Shown piece by piece: positions 24,905-34,303 of a DNA stretch of 47,363 nt. Source of the DNA: Rhizobiales bacterium 24-66-13. GTDB lineage: Bacteria > Pseudomonadota > Alphaproteobacteria > Rhizobiales > Xanthobacteraceae. The first letter of the stretch is position 1; each line of letters begins with the position of its first letter. The stretch is from contig NCHM01000005.1 of the NCBI GenBank assembly GCA_002257205.1, forward strand, positions 1 to 47,363, in the 5' to 3' direction. The translations under genes and the position numbers were made by a program. Below the pieces are notes generated by a model. It was not told where the DNA came from. It saw only the letters and a program-made list of their open reading frames with translations, and ran no database searches.

Positions 24905-25939
24905 ATGACGATGAAAAGCCGTTCAGAAGCCCCCCAGGTGGTCGTCGTCACCGGAGCTTCAGCCGGGGTGGGGCGGGCGACGGCGCGGCGTTTCGCGCGC
25001 GCTGGGGCGTCCGTCGCACTGATCGCGCGGGATGCGTCCTCGCTTGAGGAAGCCAGGGCCGAGATGGAAGCGAGCGGCGCGCGCGCCCTCGCGATCGCGG
25101 CCGACGTCGCCGATGCCGAAGCCGTTCTCGCCGCCGCACGCGAGGTGGAGGAGAACCTCGGGCCCATCGACGTCTGGGTCAACAATGCCATGACGACGGT
25201 GTTCGCACCGGTGCGCGATATGACGGCGCCGGAATTCCGGCGCGTCACCGAGGTCACCTACCTCGGTTATGTCCATGGCACGATGGCTGCCCTGGCGTGC
25301 ATGCGGCCGCGCAATCGCGGCGTCGTCGTGCAGGTCGGCTCCTCGCTCGCCTATCGCGGCATTCCGCTCCAGGCCGCCTATTGCGGCGCGAAGCACGCCA
25401 TTCGCGGATTTACGGATTCGCTTCGCGCCGAATTGCTCCATGAAAAGAGCAACATCGCCTTGGTGATGGTGCAATTGCCGGCAGTCAACACGCCCCAATT
25501 CGATTGGGCGCGAACCCGCCTCGGTCACGCGCCGCGCCCGGTGCCGCCGGTCATCCAACCCGAGGTCGCCGCAGAGGCCATCTTCGCCGGCGCGCGTCGG
25601 CCGCGGCGCGAGCTGTGGGTGGGCCTCAGTACCGCGAAGGTCATTCTCGGCAGCATGGCCGTTCCGGGCTTTCTCGACCATTATCTGGCGTGGAGCGGCT
25701 ATGCAGCGCAGGAGACGGGCCGCCGCGTCCGCCCCGGCCGCCGGGACAATCTTGAAACCTCCGTCAGAGACCTGCATCGCACGCGGGGATCCTTCGGTGC
25801 CGAGGCTTCCGATTCCGCCCCGGTGATTTCTGGCCAGAGCGTCAGGCTCGGCATCGTCGCCTTCGCGGCGGGGCTGATCGCATTGGGCAGCTGTCTGGCG
25901 GCAGTAAATGGCCGCGCTGGTGCCCGTCGCCGGAGGTAG
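24905..25939 (+). CDS. Short-chain dehydrogenase/reductase with C-terminal membrane anchor
   Basis: 344 residues. A classical SDR with cofactor motif TGASAGVG (16-23), the NNAG motif altered to NNAM, the catalytic Ser in VQVGSSLAYRG and the Y-x-x-x-K pair in YCGAKHA. A basic residue shortly after the glycine motif (RR) suggests NADP(H). Beyond the catalytic domain is a roughly 90-residue extension ending in a hydrophobic helix (about 312-332) and a basic tail, implying membrane tethering. The substrate is unknown. It ends at a hairpin shared with the convergent oxidase operon. Confidence 0.88.
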   Translation: MTMKSRSEAPQVVVVTGASAGVGRATARRFARAGASVALIARDASSLEEARAEMEASGARALAIAADVADAEAVLAAAREVEENLGPIDVWVNNAMTTVFAPVRDMTAPEFRRVTEVTYLGYVHGTMAALACMRPRNRGVVVQVGSSLAYRGIPLQAAYCGAKHAIRGFTDSLRAELLHEKSNIALVMVQLPAVNTPQFDWARTRLGHAPRPVPPVIQPEVAAEAIFAGARRPRRELWVGLSTAKVILGSMAVPGFLDHYLAWSGYAAQETGRRVRPGRRDNLETSVRDLHRTRGSFGAEASDSAPVISGQSVRLGIVAFAAGLIALGSCLAAVNGRAGARRRR

Positions 25940-25975
25940 GCCGAAAATGCGAGTTTCCCTCTTCGATTTTCGGCC
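25939..25975. terminator. Bidirectional terminator between the SDR and COX4 genes
   Basis: Arms ggccgaaaat (25939-25948) and attttcggcc (25966-25975) pair perfectly over 10 bp, starting at the last base of the SDR stop codon. The A-run on one arm and T-run on the other give T-rich ends in both directions, as expected between convergent genes. Inner cgag/cttcg pairing can extend the stem. Confidence 0.8.
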
Positions 25976-26007
25976 GGCTCTCCGGCGGTCGCGTGGCTTG
26001 CATCCCC

Positions 26008-26295
26008 TCAGAACCGGGTCGCGTAGTCGGTGGCGGTAAGGAGGCCAAGGATCAGCAGCCAGGCGCCCGCGCCGACTGCGAAGAGGCGCAGAAGCCCATT
26101 CTCCCGGCGCAGCCCCATGAAGAACCAATAGATGAGCACCGCCTTGGCGCAGGCGATGCCGAGCCCGGCGGCGAGGCTCTCCGGGCCGGTCAGCACGAGG
26201 CTGGCACCAACGGTGAGGGCAAGCAGCGTCAGTAAAACCAGCCAGACAAGGCCAAGACGTAAGGCTGAAGCGGGCAGTGAGCTCATGCGGGTCAT
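26008..26295 (-). CDS. Cytochrome c oxidase subunit IV, prokaryotic COX4 family
   Basis: 95 residues with three hydrophobic helices (about 9-32, 38-58 and 65-86). The pattern of a short first helix, then KAVLIYWFFMGLR, fits the small subunit IV found last in many bacterial oxidase operons. It is thought to stabilise the subunit I-III core. The ATG at 26295 overlaps the subunit III stop (ATGA). It is the final gene of the ACIII-caa3 operon. Confidence 0.85.
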   Translation of the reverse strand: MTRMSSLPASALRLGLVWLVLLTLLALTVGASLVLTGPESLAAGLGIACAKAVLIYWFFMGLRRENGLLRLFAVGAGAWLLILGLLTATDYATRF

Positions 26296-26919
26296 CGTGC
26301 GAGATAGAAAAGCGGGAACAGAAACACCCAGACGGCATCCACGAAATGCCAGTAGAGGCCAGTATTCTCCAGTACGATTGCCCGCTCCGGCACAACCAGA
26401 GCGCCGCGCCATAGCTGTGCCGCCATGCCAACGAGCAACATGATGCCGATCGTCACATGAACCGCATGGAGGCCGGTCGCGACCAGATAGAGATCCATGA
26501 ACAAATGCGCGACAGGGTCTGGGAAGCGAGGCGGGTGGCTGAAAATCGGCATCAGTCCTTCCGCAGTCTCCTCGCTGTATTCCAATCCCTTCAGCGCAAG
26601 AAAGACGAGGCCGAGGGCGGCGGCGCCAAGAAGGAGTAAGGCCGCCAGTCGCCTCCGTCCGGCGCGTCCCGCCTCGACCGCAACCGCCACGGTGAAGCTC
26701 GACGTGAGGAGCACGGCGGTGTTTATCGCGCCTATGGCGACGTGGGTTTGCCGCGAGGCCTCGATGAACTCCTCGGGATGAAGCGCGCGCACGACGAGGA
26801 TCGCGGCGATGAGCCCGCCGAACAGCATGATCTCGGTTGCGAGGAAGATGTACATCCCCATGAGGCTCGCCTCGCGCTGCTGCACCGCATCGCGGAACGG
26901 CTCGTGCAGTTCGATCCGC

Positions 26920-26927
<8 letters not shown>
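26292..26927 (-). CDS. ctaE: Cytochrome c oxidase subunit III (A2-type caa3 oxidase)
   Basis: 211 residues with five membrane helices, matching the short form of subunit III that lacks the first two helices of the mitochondrial protein. Motifs are [57 protein letters not shown]-like [16 protein letters not shown], and [23 protein letters not shown] at the C-terminus. The conserved Glu in the first helix is present. The ATG at 26927 (MAERIEL) overlaps the subunit I stop by eight bases; longer frames are possible but less likely. Confidence 0.93.
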
Positions 26928-28592
<1,665 letters not shown>

Positions 28593-28596
<4 letters not shown>

Positions 28597-29546
28597 GGCC
28601 GCTCCTCCGTCACGGATCCGCCGCGCAGCGATTTGATGTAGGCGACCAGCTTCAACACCTCCTCCTCGCTGAGGATGTTCTGAAAGGTCGGCATGATGTG
28701 TGGATAGCCGGCCGCGATCTGCGACTGCGGCAGGAGAATGCTGTCGCGGATGTACTGGTCGTCGGCGGTGACGATGCTGCCGTCTTCGAGCGGCACGGGC
28801 GCGCCGTAGAGCCCGGCGAGCGGAGGAGCGTGCACGGTGGATGCCGGGCCATGGCAGCCGCTGCAGCCGCGTGTGCGAAACAGCACGGCACCGGCGACGG
28901 CGAGGGTCTCATCCACGTTGGAGCGGGCAAGCCATGCGGCATAATCGGCCGCAGACAGCACGATGAAACGCCCGCCCATCACGGAATGGTCGGTGCCGCA
29001 GAATTCGGCGCAGGCCAGATGGTAGATGCCGGGCTTGTTGGCCTGGAACCAAAGAGAGGTGTAGCGGCCCGGCACGACATCCTGCTTCACCCGCAATGCT
29101 GGAATGTAGAGGCTGTGGATCACGTCTTCCGACGCCATGGTAAGCTTTACCGGCTGGTTTGCAGGGACATGAAGCTCGTCAATCTCGCGCTGGCCGCCGG
29201 GGTGCTGAAATTTCCACATCCATTGCTTGGCGACGACGTCGATTTCGAGCGCTGAGGCCGGGGGCGTGTAGAGATCCGCATAGAGCTTGGTCGCCCACAC
29301 GAAAAAAGCGAGGGTGAGCAGGAAGGGAATGATCGCCCAGGAGACTTCCATCCAGGTGCTGCTGTTCACCGGATGGGCCCGGTCTGCGGCCCGTCCGCGC
29401 CGGTATTTGACTGCGAACCAGGCCATCAGCACGAATACGGGTGCCGACAGGAGCAGGACCATGATGGAAAATCCGCCCATCAAGCGGTCGACGCTGGCGG
29501 CGTGGGCCGAGGCTTGGCTCGCCCATCCGGCGAGCCCGCCGGTCAC
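28593..29546 (-). CDS. ctaC: Cytochrome c oxidase subunit II with fused cytochrome c (caa3)
   Basis: 317 residues starting at a GTG that overlaps the SCO gene stop. Two membrane helices (about 25-46 and 66-88) are followed by the cupredoxin domain. CuA ligands are H144, C179, C183, H187 and M190 ([12 protein letters not shown]), with the aromatic entry patch KQWMWKF (107-113). A C-terminal cytochrome c domain has C228-SG-C231-H232 and a distal Met in HIMPTF. The fusion means electrons can pass from ACIII cytochromes directly to heme c then CuA. Confidence 0.95.
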
Positions 29547-30337
29547 GAGCGCCCTCCCGCCTTCAAGCGCCGCTCGCGCAGCGCCGAAAGGCCGATGAAG
29601 CCGGCCATGAACACCACCGTGGCGCCGCCGCCGAGCTGGAGCAGCCAGGAGATCAGCGAACCGTAGCGGCCGGTCTTTGGATCATAGTGGTAACAGAGCA
29701 GCAGAAGCTGGTCGCCCCAATCCCCGAGCCGGCCTTCGCCCGCTTCGGTCAAAGCGAGCTTGAGGTCGGTCGGCTCTGGGGCGAGGCCATAGAGCCAGCG
29801 GGCCGAGCGCCCGTCCGGGGTCAGAACGGCCACCGCGGCGACGTGGGCATATTGTGCGATGCGCGCATCGAAGGCGTAGCGATAGCCGAGCGCGCGGGTG
29901 ACCGCAGCGACGTCGTCAGCGGAGCCGGTCACCGCATGCACGCCCTGCGTTGGGAGATCGGGAAAGCCGGCGCGAAGCTCATCCAGCGAATTCTGCGCCG
30001 CATCCGGCCCTTCCTTCGGGTCGATGCCGAAGGCGACGACAGTGAAATCCCGGCCGGCTTTGAAGCCTTGCGCGCGGATTGCCTGGGCGAGGCCGCCGAG
30101 CGTCACGCCACAGATATTGGGGCAATGGTGCAGGACCGGTGCGAGCACGATCGGCTTGCCGGCGCCGAGCTGGCGCAGCGTCGCGCGCGCACCATTCGCC
30201 TGCTGGAACGTGAGATCCAGGGGCACCTGCGCGCCCGGCCGCTTGTCGATGCCGGCTTCGTCGAAGGGATCGAACGCGTCGGCGGCCTCGGCGGCGCCGG
30301 TTAAGACCAGCAAAAGGCAAAGCACGAGACGGGTCAT
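29543..30337 (-). CDS. SCO1/SenC-family copper chaperone
   Basis: 264 residues with a signal peptide (cleavage near AEA-AD), a thioredoxin-like SCO domain and a C-terminal membrane helix (about 228-254). The copper ligands are C72 and C76 (CPNIC) with H165 (QYAHVAAVAVL). The usual CPxxC is thus kept. SCO proteins deliver copper to the CuA site of subunit II, the next gene. The C-terminal anchor is a feature of the forms encoded in ACIII/caa3 clusters. Confidence 0.92.
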   Translation of the reverse strand: MTRLVLCLLLVLTGAAEAADAFDPFDEAGIDKRPGAQVPLDLTFQQANGARATLRQLGAGKPIVLAPVLHHCPNICGVTLGGLAQAIRAQGFKAGRDFTVVAFGIDPKEGPDAAQNSLDELRAGFPDLPTQGVHAVTGSADDVAAVTRALGYRYAFDARIAQYAHVAAVAVLTPDGRSARWLYGLAPEPTDLKLALTEAGEGRLGDWGDQLLLLCYHYDPKTGRYGSLISWLLQLGGGATVVFMAGFIGLSALRERRLKAGGRS

Positions 30338-30780
30338 GGTGCGGCGCCCCTCTTCGGCTCATCGGGCCAGCCCTGGTGGGCGAGAAGTTCCATCGCGCGG
30401 TCGATGGGGATGCGGACGCGGCCCGCCGGCGGGTCGACCCAGGCATAGCCGTCGAGCTTCGCCCGCGCGGCCGCCTCGATTGCGCGCCGATCCGCCGGCG
30501 GGTCGATCTGAAGACGCGGCGCCGAAGGAGTTATCGGCATGCGTTCCAGCGCCGTCGCTTCGTCAGGCGCGCGCCATGCGGCAAACAGCGAGAACAGTCC
30601 CGCGACCGACCCAACGGCCACCGCGATCAAAGTGAACACGCCGAGCATGGCAAACATCGCCGCGCGCGGCGGCGCATCGCGCGGCTCGAAGCCTCTGCGC
30701 ACGGCATCCCCAAGCGCGGCCTCTTCGCGTTCGGCCTGGGCGAGGGCGCCATCGGGAGTCTGCGGGTGCGACGCGGTCAT
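30334..30780 (-). CDS. Uncharacterised membrane protein of the ACIII-oxidase operon
   Basis: 148 residues from the ATG at 30780, which overlaps the actF stop (ATGA); its own stop overlaps the SCO gene. It has a charged N-terminus, one membrane helix (about 42-66, FAMLGVFTLIAVAVGSVAGL), and a periplasmic tail with the motif DPPAGRVRIPIDRAMELLA near the C-terminus. No cofactor motif is visible. Position suggests an assembly factor or accessory subunit that bridges ACIII and the caa3 oxidase. I cannot name a family. Confidence 0.8.
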   Translation of the reverse strand: MTASHPQTPDGALAQAEREEAALGDAVRRGFEPRDAPPRAAMFAMLGVFTLIAVAVGSVAGLFSLFAAWRAPDEATALERMPITPSAPRLQIDPPADRRAIEAAARAKLDGYAWVDPPAGRVRIPIDRAMELLAHQGWPDEPKRGAAP

Positions 30781-31838
30781 GGCCGGCCCTCCCCGATGAA
30801 AAGGCGGCGCATTTCCGCCGCGCCCGGCGCTGCTGCGATGCGCGCCAGTCCCGAGAGGTTCAGCAGGCCAAGACCCGCCAGCGCGAGCGCCGCGACGGCC
30901 AGCGCTGGAACGCCCCCCGTGCTGCCCGGCAGGACCAGCCAGGCGGTCTCCAGTGTTTTTCCAACGAGCGTTGCTCCGGCGAGCGCGATCAGCCAGCCAC
31001 GGCTTTGCCGCACCGGTGGAAACAGCAACAGCAGGATTGGCCCGACGCCGAGCGCGCCGATCGCGAGTTCCACGCCCCACCAGGGGCCGTCGCCGCGGCG
31101 GGCATACCACGCCACGCTGGCGGGAAGGTTGTCTGACCAGATGATGAAATATTGCATGAAGGCCAGATACGCCCACAGCAACAGGGCGGTGAGCAGCAGG
31201 CCGCCCAGTATGCCCGTCTTCTCGCTCGGCGCGCCCGCAACGAGGCGCCCCAACAGCAGCACGGCAAGCGCGGTCGCGGCCTGAATCGAGAGGATGTACA
31301 GACCGAAGCCAGAGGAATGAAATTCCGGATCGAGCGACATCAGCCAGTCCACCGCGATGGTGGTATCGATCAGGACGAAAAGGATCAGCCCGCCCGCTGC
31401 GAGGCCCGCCGTCCGCCCGCGCCGGGTCAGAAGCAGCGCCAGCACCAGCGTGCAGGCAAAAAAGGCGATGGTGCGCAGGATGAAGAACCAGGGCGTGAGA
31501 TAGAGGCGGTGCTCTTCCCCGCCGCCCGTTGCGGCCCAGGGATAGAGCGCGGGCAGGGCCACCAGCACCGGAACGGCTGCGGCGGCGGAAAGCGGCAGCA
31601 GAAGCATCGCGGCATTGGCGCGGCTTTCGAGCTCGTCGCGCCACGCACCCGGTATCAGGCGCATCATCAAGGAAAGGCATAGCGCGCCGATCGGCAGCCC
31701 GGCCCAGAAGACGAATGCCGCGAGCCAGCCGGCGAGCGCGGAAGGGGTTGCCGCGGCCACGCCGAGTGCGGCCGCGCACAGCAGGAGCCCGGCGAGGCCG
31801 AGCCGGCGGATGCGGCGTGCCGCTGCCGGCGCGATCAC
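30777..31838 (-). CDS. actF: Alternative complex III membrane subunit ActF
   Basis: 353 residues from a GTG at 31838 (GTGA overlap with actE). About ten hydrophobic helices, NrfD/PsrC-like. Characteristic stretches are WAAFVFWAGLPIGALC-like WLAAFVFWAGLPIGALCL, LYPWA, LLLWAYLAFMQYFIIWSDNL and the YARRGDGPWW loop. ActF is one of two homologous quinol:electron-acceptor membrane subunits of ACIII. Upstream in-frame sequence overlaps actE and is not used. Confidence 0.92.
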   Translation of the reverse strand: MIAPAAARRIRRLGLAGLLLCAAALGVAAATPSALAGWLAAFVFWAGLPIGALCLSLMMRLIPGAWRDELESRANAAMLLLPLSAAAAVPVLVALPALYPWAATGGGEEHRLYLTPWFFILRTIAFFACTLVLALLLTRRGRTAGLAAGGLILFVLIDTTIAVDWLMSLDPEFHSSGFGLYILSIQAATALAVLLLGRLVAGAPSEKTGILGGLLLTALLLWAYLAFMQYFIIWSDNLPASVAWYARRGDGPWWGVELAIGALGVGPILLLLFPPVRQSRGWLIALAGATLVGKTLETAWLVLPGSTGGVPALAVAALALAGLGLLNLSGLARIAAAPGAAEMRRLFIGEGRP

Positions 31839-32383
31839 GATCCGCCTCCCGCCAGCCGTGTGCGCTCTTCGGGCGTGAGGACGGCCGCCGGCGCGTCCTG
31901 GCTGAACTGCAGCGCGCGGACATAGGCGGTGATCGCCCAGCGGTCGGCCGGCGTCACCCGGTCGGCGTAGGAATACATGACGCCATGGCCGTGGGTGATG
32001 ACATCGACGAAATAGGACGACGGAGCCGCCCGCAGGCGCGGATCGTGCAGGCTCGGCGGCCGGGGAAAGCCGCGCGCGACCACTGTGCCAGCGCCATAGC
32101 CGGCAAAGCCGTGGCACGGCGTGCAATAGATGCCGAAGCGTTCCCGTCCCCGGGCGAGGAGGTCGGCGGTCAGGGGCGGCCGCTCGTGGAGCGCGGCTTC
32201 CCTGGCCGGCGCGTCGCGCGCCAACGTGCCTTCGGGCGGGGCCTGGAGGGAACTTCCATCCGCAAACAGCGGGCTCGGCTCGTAGCTGTCATAGCGCGGC
32301 TGGTGGCTCATCTCGTCGTCGCATCCGCCGAGCAGCGCTCCAAGCAGGAGGGGAAGCGCGAGGCGTGCGCGTGCCCGGCTCAT
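31835..32383 (-). CDS. actE: Alternative complex III monoheme cytochrome c lipoprotein ActE
   Basis: 182 residues. A lipoprotein signal ends in LLGGC (C21). One class I heme motif, CTPCH, lies in RGRERFGIYCTPCHGFAGYG, with a Met ligand candidate in HGVMYSYAD. The MSHQPRYD and PLFADGSS segments before the heme domain are typical of ActE. It carries electrons from ACIII toward the oxidase on the periplasmic face. It overlaps actD and actF by four bases each. Confidence 0.93.
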   Translation of the reverse strand: MSRARARLALPLLLGALLGGCDDEMSHQPRYDSYEPSPLFADGSSLQAPPEGTLARDAPAREAALHERPPLTADLLARGRERFGIYCTPCHGFAGYGAGTVVARGFPRPPSLHDPRLRAAPSSYFVDVITHGHGVMYSYADRVTPADRWAITAYVRALQFSQDAPAAVLTPEERTRLAGGGS

Positions 32384-32940
32384 TCCGGCTGCTCCGTATG
32401 GCCCACCGCATCGATGCGCACCGGCGCGAGGGTTTCGAGGAAGCGCCGCGTTTCGGCTTCCTCGAAGCGCGGGTCGTCGCCGAAGATGACGAGGAAAAAC
32501 TTGTCGGAGCTGGCGAGATGGAACGTTTCGACGTCGAACAGAGGATGATGGAGGCGCGGCAAATGGTTGAGGTCCAGCATGCCGACGATGGCGAACAGCA
32601 CGGCGAACAAGACCATCAGCTCGAAGGTGATGAGCATGAAGGGGGGTATTGCGAGCAGAGGTCGTCCGCCGATGTCGATCGGGTAGGCAAGGTTGGTGTA
32701 GACCTGCATGCCGTAACCGAGCGCTGCACCGAAGATGCCGCCGGCGAGCGTGAGCCAGGGCACGTAATTCTCGTGAAATCCCAGGGCCTCGGCCGCGCCT
32801 TCCACCGGGAAGGGCGAATAGGCGTCCATTCGCAGAAAGCCCGCGTCGCGCGCCCGGCCGATGCTTTCGACCAGCCGCTCCGGCTGATCGAACTCAGCCA
32901 TCAGGCCGAAGAGCGGCGCGTGGGGCGAGGGCTCACGCAC
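32380..32940 (-). CDS. actD: Alternative complex III membrane subunit ActD (DUF3341)
   Basis: 186 residues from the GTG at 32940, selected because the DUF3341 domain begins at LFGLMAEFDQPERLVE and an ATG at 32901 would cut into it. The motif GFLRMDAYSPFPVEGAAEALG is diagnostic, followed by two membrane helices (about 58-80 and 100-124). It is a structural ACIII subunit without cofactor. It overlaps actC by eight bases. Confidence 0.93.
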   Translation of the reverse strand: MREPSPHAPLFGLMAEFDQPERLVESIGRARDAGFLRMDAYSPFPVEGAAEALGFHENYVPWLTLAGGIFGAALGYGMQVYTNLAYPIDIGGRPLLAIPPFMLITFELMVLFAVLFAIVGMLDLNHLPRLHHPLFDVETFHLASSDKFFLVIFGDDPRFEEAETRRFLETLAPVRIDAVGHTEQPE

Positions 32941-34303
32941 GGGATGCCTCCCTTTCGTCCGCCTCTTGTTGCCGCTCCTCCTGCGCCAGCGTCTCCTTGA
33001 TCTCGAACGCGGAAACAACCGGCAGGAAACGCACGAACAGCAGAAACGGCGCCAGGAAGACGCCAATCATCCCGGCGAACAAAGCCCATTCCCAGAAACT
33101 CGCATGATACTCGCCCCATGAGGACACCAGCCAGTCGCGATAGAGCGAGGTGACGAGCAGCATGTAGCGTTCCATCCACATGCCGATGGTCACGCTCAGC
33201 GCGATCAGGAACAGGGGGATCGGGCTGACACGGATCGAACGAAACCAGAGCAATTGCAGGGGGAGGAAATTGGCGATTACCGCGCCCCAATAGCTCCAGG
33301 CATAGGCGCCCGAAATCCGGTCTTGCAATGTGCCGAGCTCCTGCGGCTCGCCGGAATAGAGTACATCGAACACCTCGGCCCAGTAGCCGTAGGTGGTCAT
33401 CAGTCCGGTCGCGAGCAGGAAGATGCCGAGCAGGTCAAGATGGCGCTCGCGCACGAGGTCTTGAAGCCCCAGCGCGTGGCGCAGAACCACGGCGATCATC
33501 GCCACCACGGCGAAGCCGGAAAACGCCGCGCCGAGCACGAAATAGGGAGGAAATACCGTCGATGCCCAGCCGGGGATCGGGCCGGCTGCGAACAACAGCG
33601 AAATCTCAGAATGGACCGAGACCACGAGAGGCACGGCGATGGCGGCGGTGAGGCGATAGGCCTGCTGCCACCGCGTCCAGTGCCGCGCCGAGCCGCGCCA
33701 GCCGAGCGCAAGCAGGCCGTAGAACACCTGCTGGCCCCGCGTGCGGGCGCGATCGCGCGTCGCCGCCAGATCGGGCACGATGCCGATGAACCAGAACAGC
33801 ACTGAAACGGTGAGATAGGTGAGCACCGCGAAGAAGTCCCAGGCCAGCGGACTCTTAAACTGCGGCCATACCGTCATCGTATTGGGATAGGGCGCCATCC
33901 AATAGAACAGCCAGGGGCGCCCCAGGTGCAGGATCGGATACAGACCGGCACAGATCACCGCAAACAGCGTCATCGCCTCGGCGAAGCGATTGAGCGCGTT
34001 GCGCCAGTGCGCGCCGAGCAGCAGCAGCATCGCCGAGATGAGGGTCCCAGCGTGGCCAATGCCGAGGAACCAGATGTAGTTCGAGATCGCGAGGCCCCAA
34101 TTGACCGGGATGTTGTTGCCCCACACCCCGACGCCATAGCGGAACAGCACCCCGGCCGCGACGAAGAAGGTCAGCAGAAGCGTCAGCGCGAAGCCGAACA
34201 GGATCCACCAGCCGCGCGGCGCGGGAAAGCGCAGCGGGATGGAGGTGATCTCCTGGGTGACCGCCGCGTAGCGGTCGGGAGTGCCGCCGGCGAAATCGCT
34301 CAT
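32933..34303 (-). CDS. actC: Alternative complex III quinol-binding membrane subunit ActC (NrfD-like)
   Basis: 456 residues with about ten helices. NrfD/PsrC-family features are NIPVNWGLAISNYIWFLGIGHAGTLISA, the WPQFKSPLAWDFFAV region, AGPIPGWASTVFPPYFVLGAAFSGFA and YGYWAEVFDVLYSG. In Flavobacterium and Rhodothermus ACIII this subunit holds the quinol-oxidation site near the iron-sulfur subunit. The ATG at 34303 overlaps the actB stop. It is longer and better conserved than ActF. Confidence 0.94.
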   Translation of the reverse strand: MSDFAGGTPDRYAAVTQEITSIPLRFPAPRGWWILFGFALTLLLTFFVAAGVLFRYGVGVWGNNIPVNWGLAISNYIWFLGIGHAGTLISAMLLLLGAHWRNALNRFAEAMTLFAVICAGLYPILHLGRPWLFYWMAPYPNTMTVWPQFKSPLAWDFFAVLTYLTVSVLFWFIGIVPDLAATRDRARTRGQQVFYGLLALGWRGSARHWTRWQQAYRLTAAIAVPLVVSVHSEISLLFAAGPIPGWASTVFPPYFVLGAAFSGFAVVAMIAVVLRHALGLQDLVRERHLDLLGIFLLATGLMTTYGYWAEVFDVLYSGEPQELGTLQDRISGAYAWSYWGAVIANFLPLQLLWFRSIRVSPIPLFLIALSVTIGMWMERYMLLVTSLYRDWLVSSWGEYHASFWEWALFAGMIGVFLAPFLLFVRFLPVVSAFEIKETLAQEERQQEADEREASRA

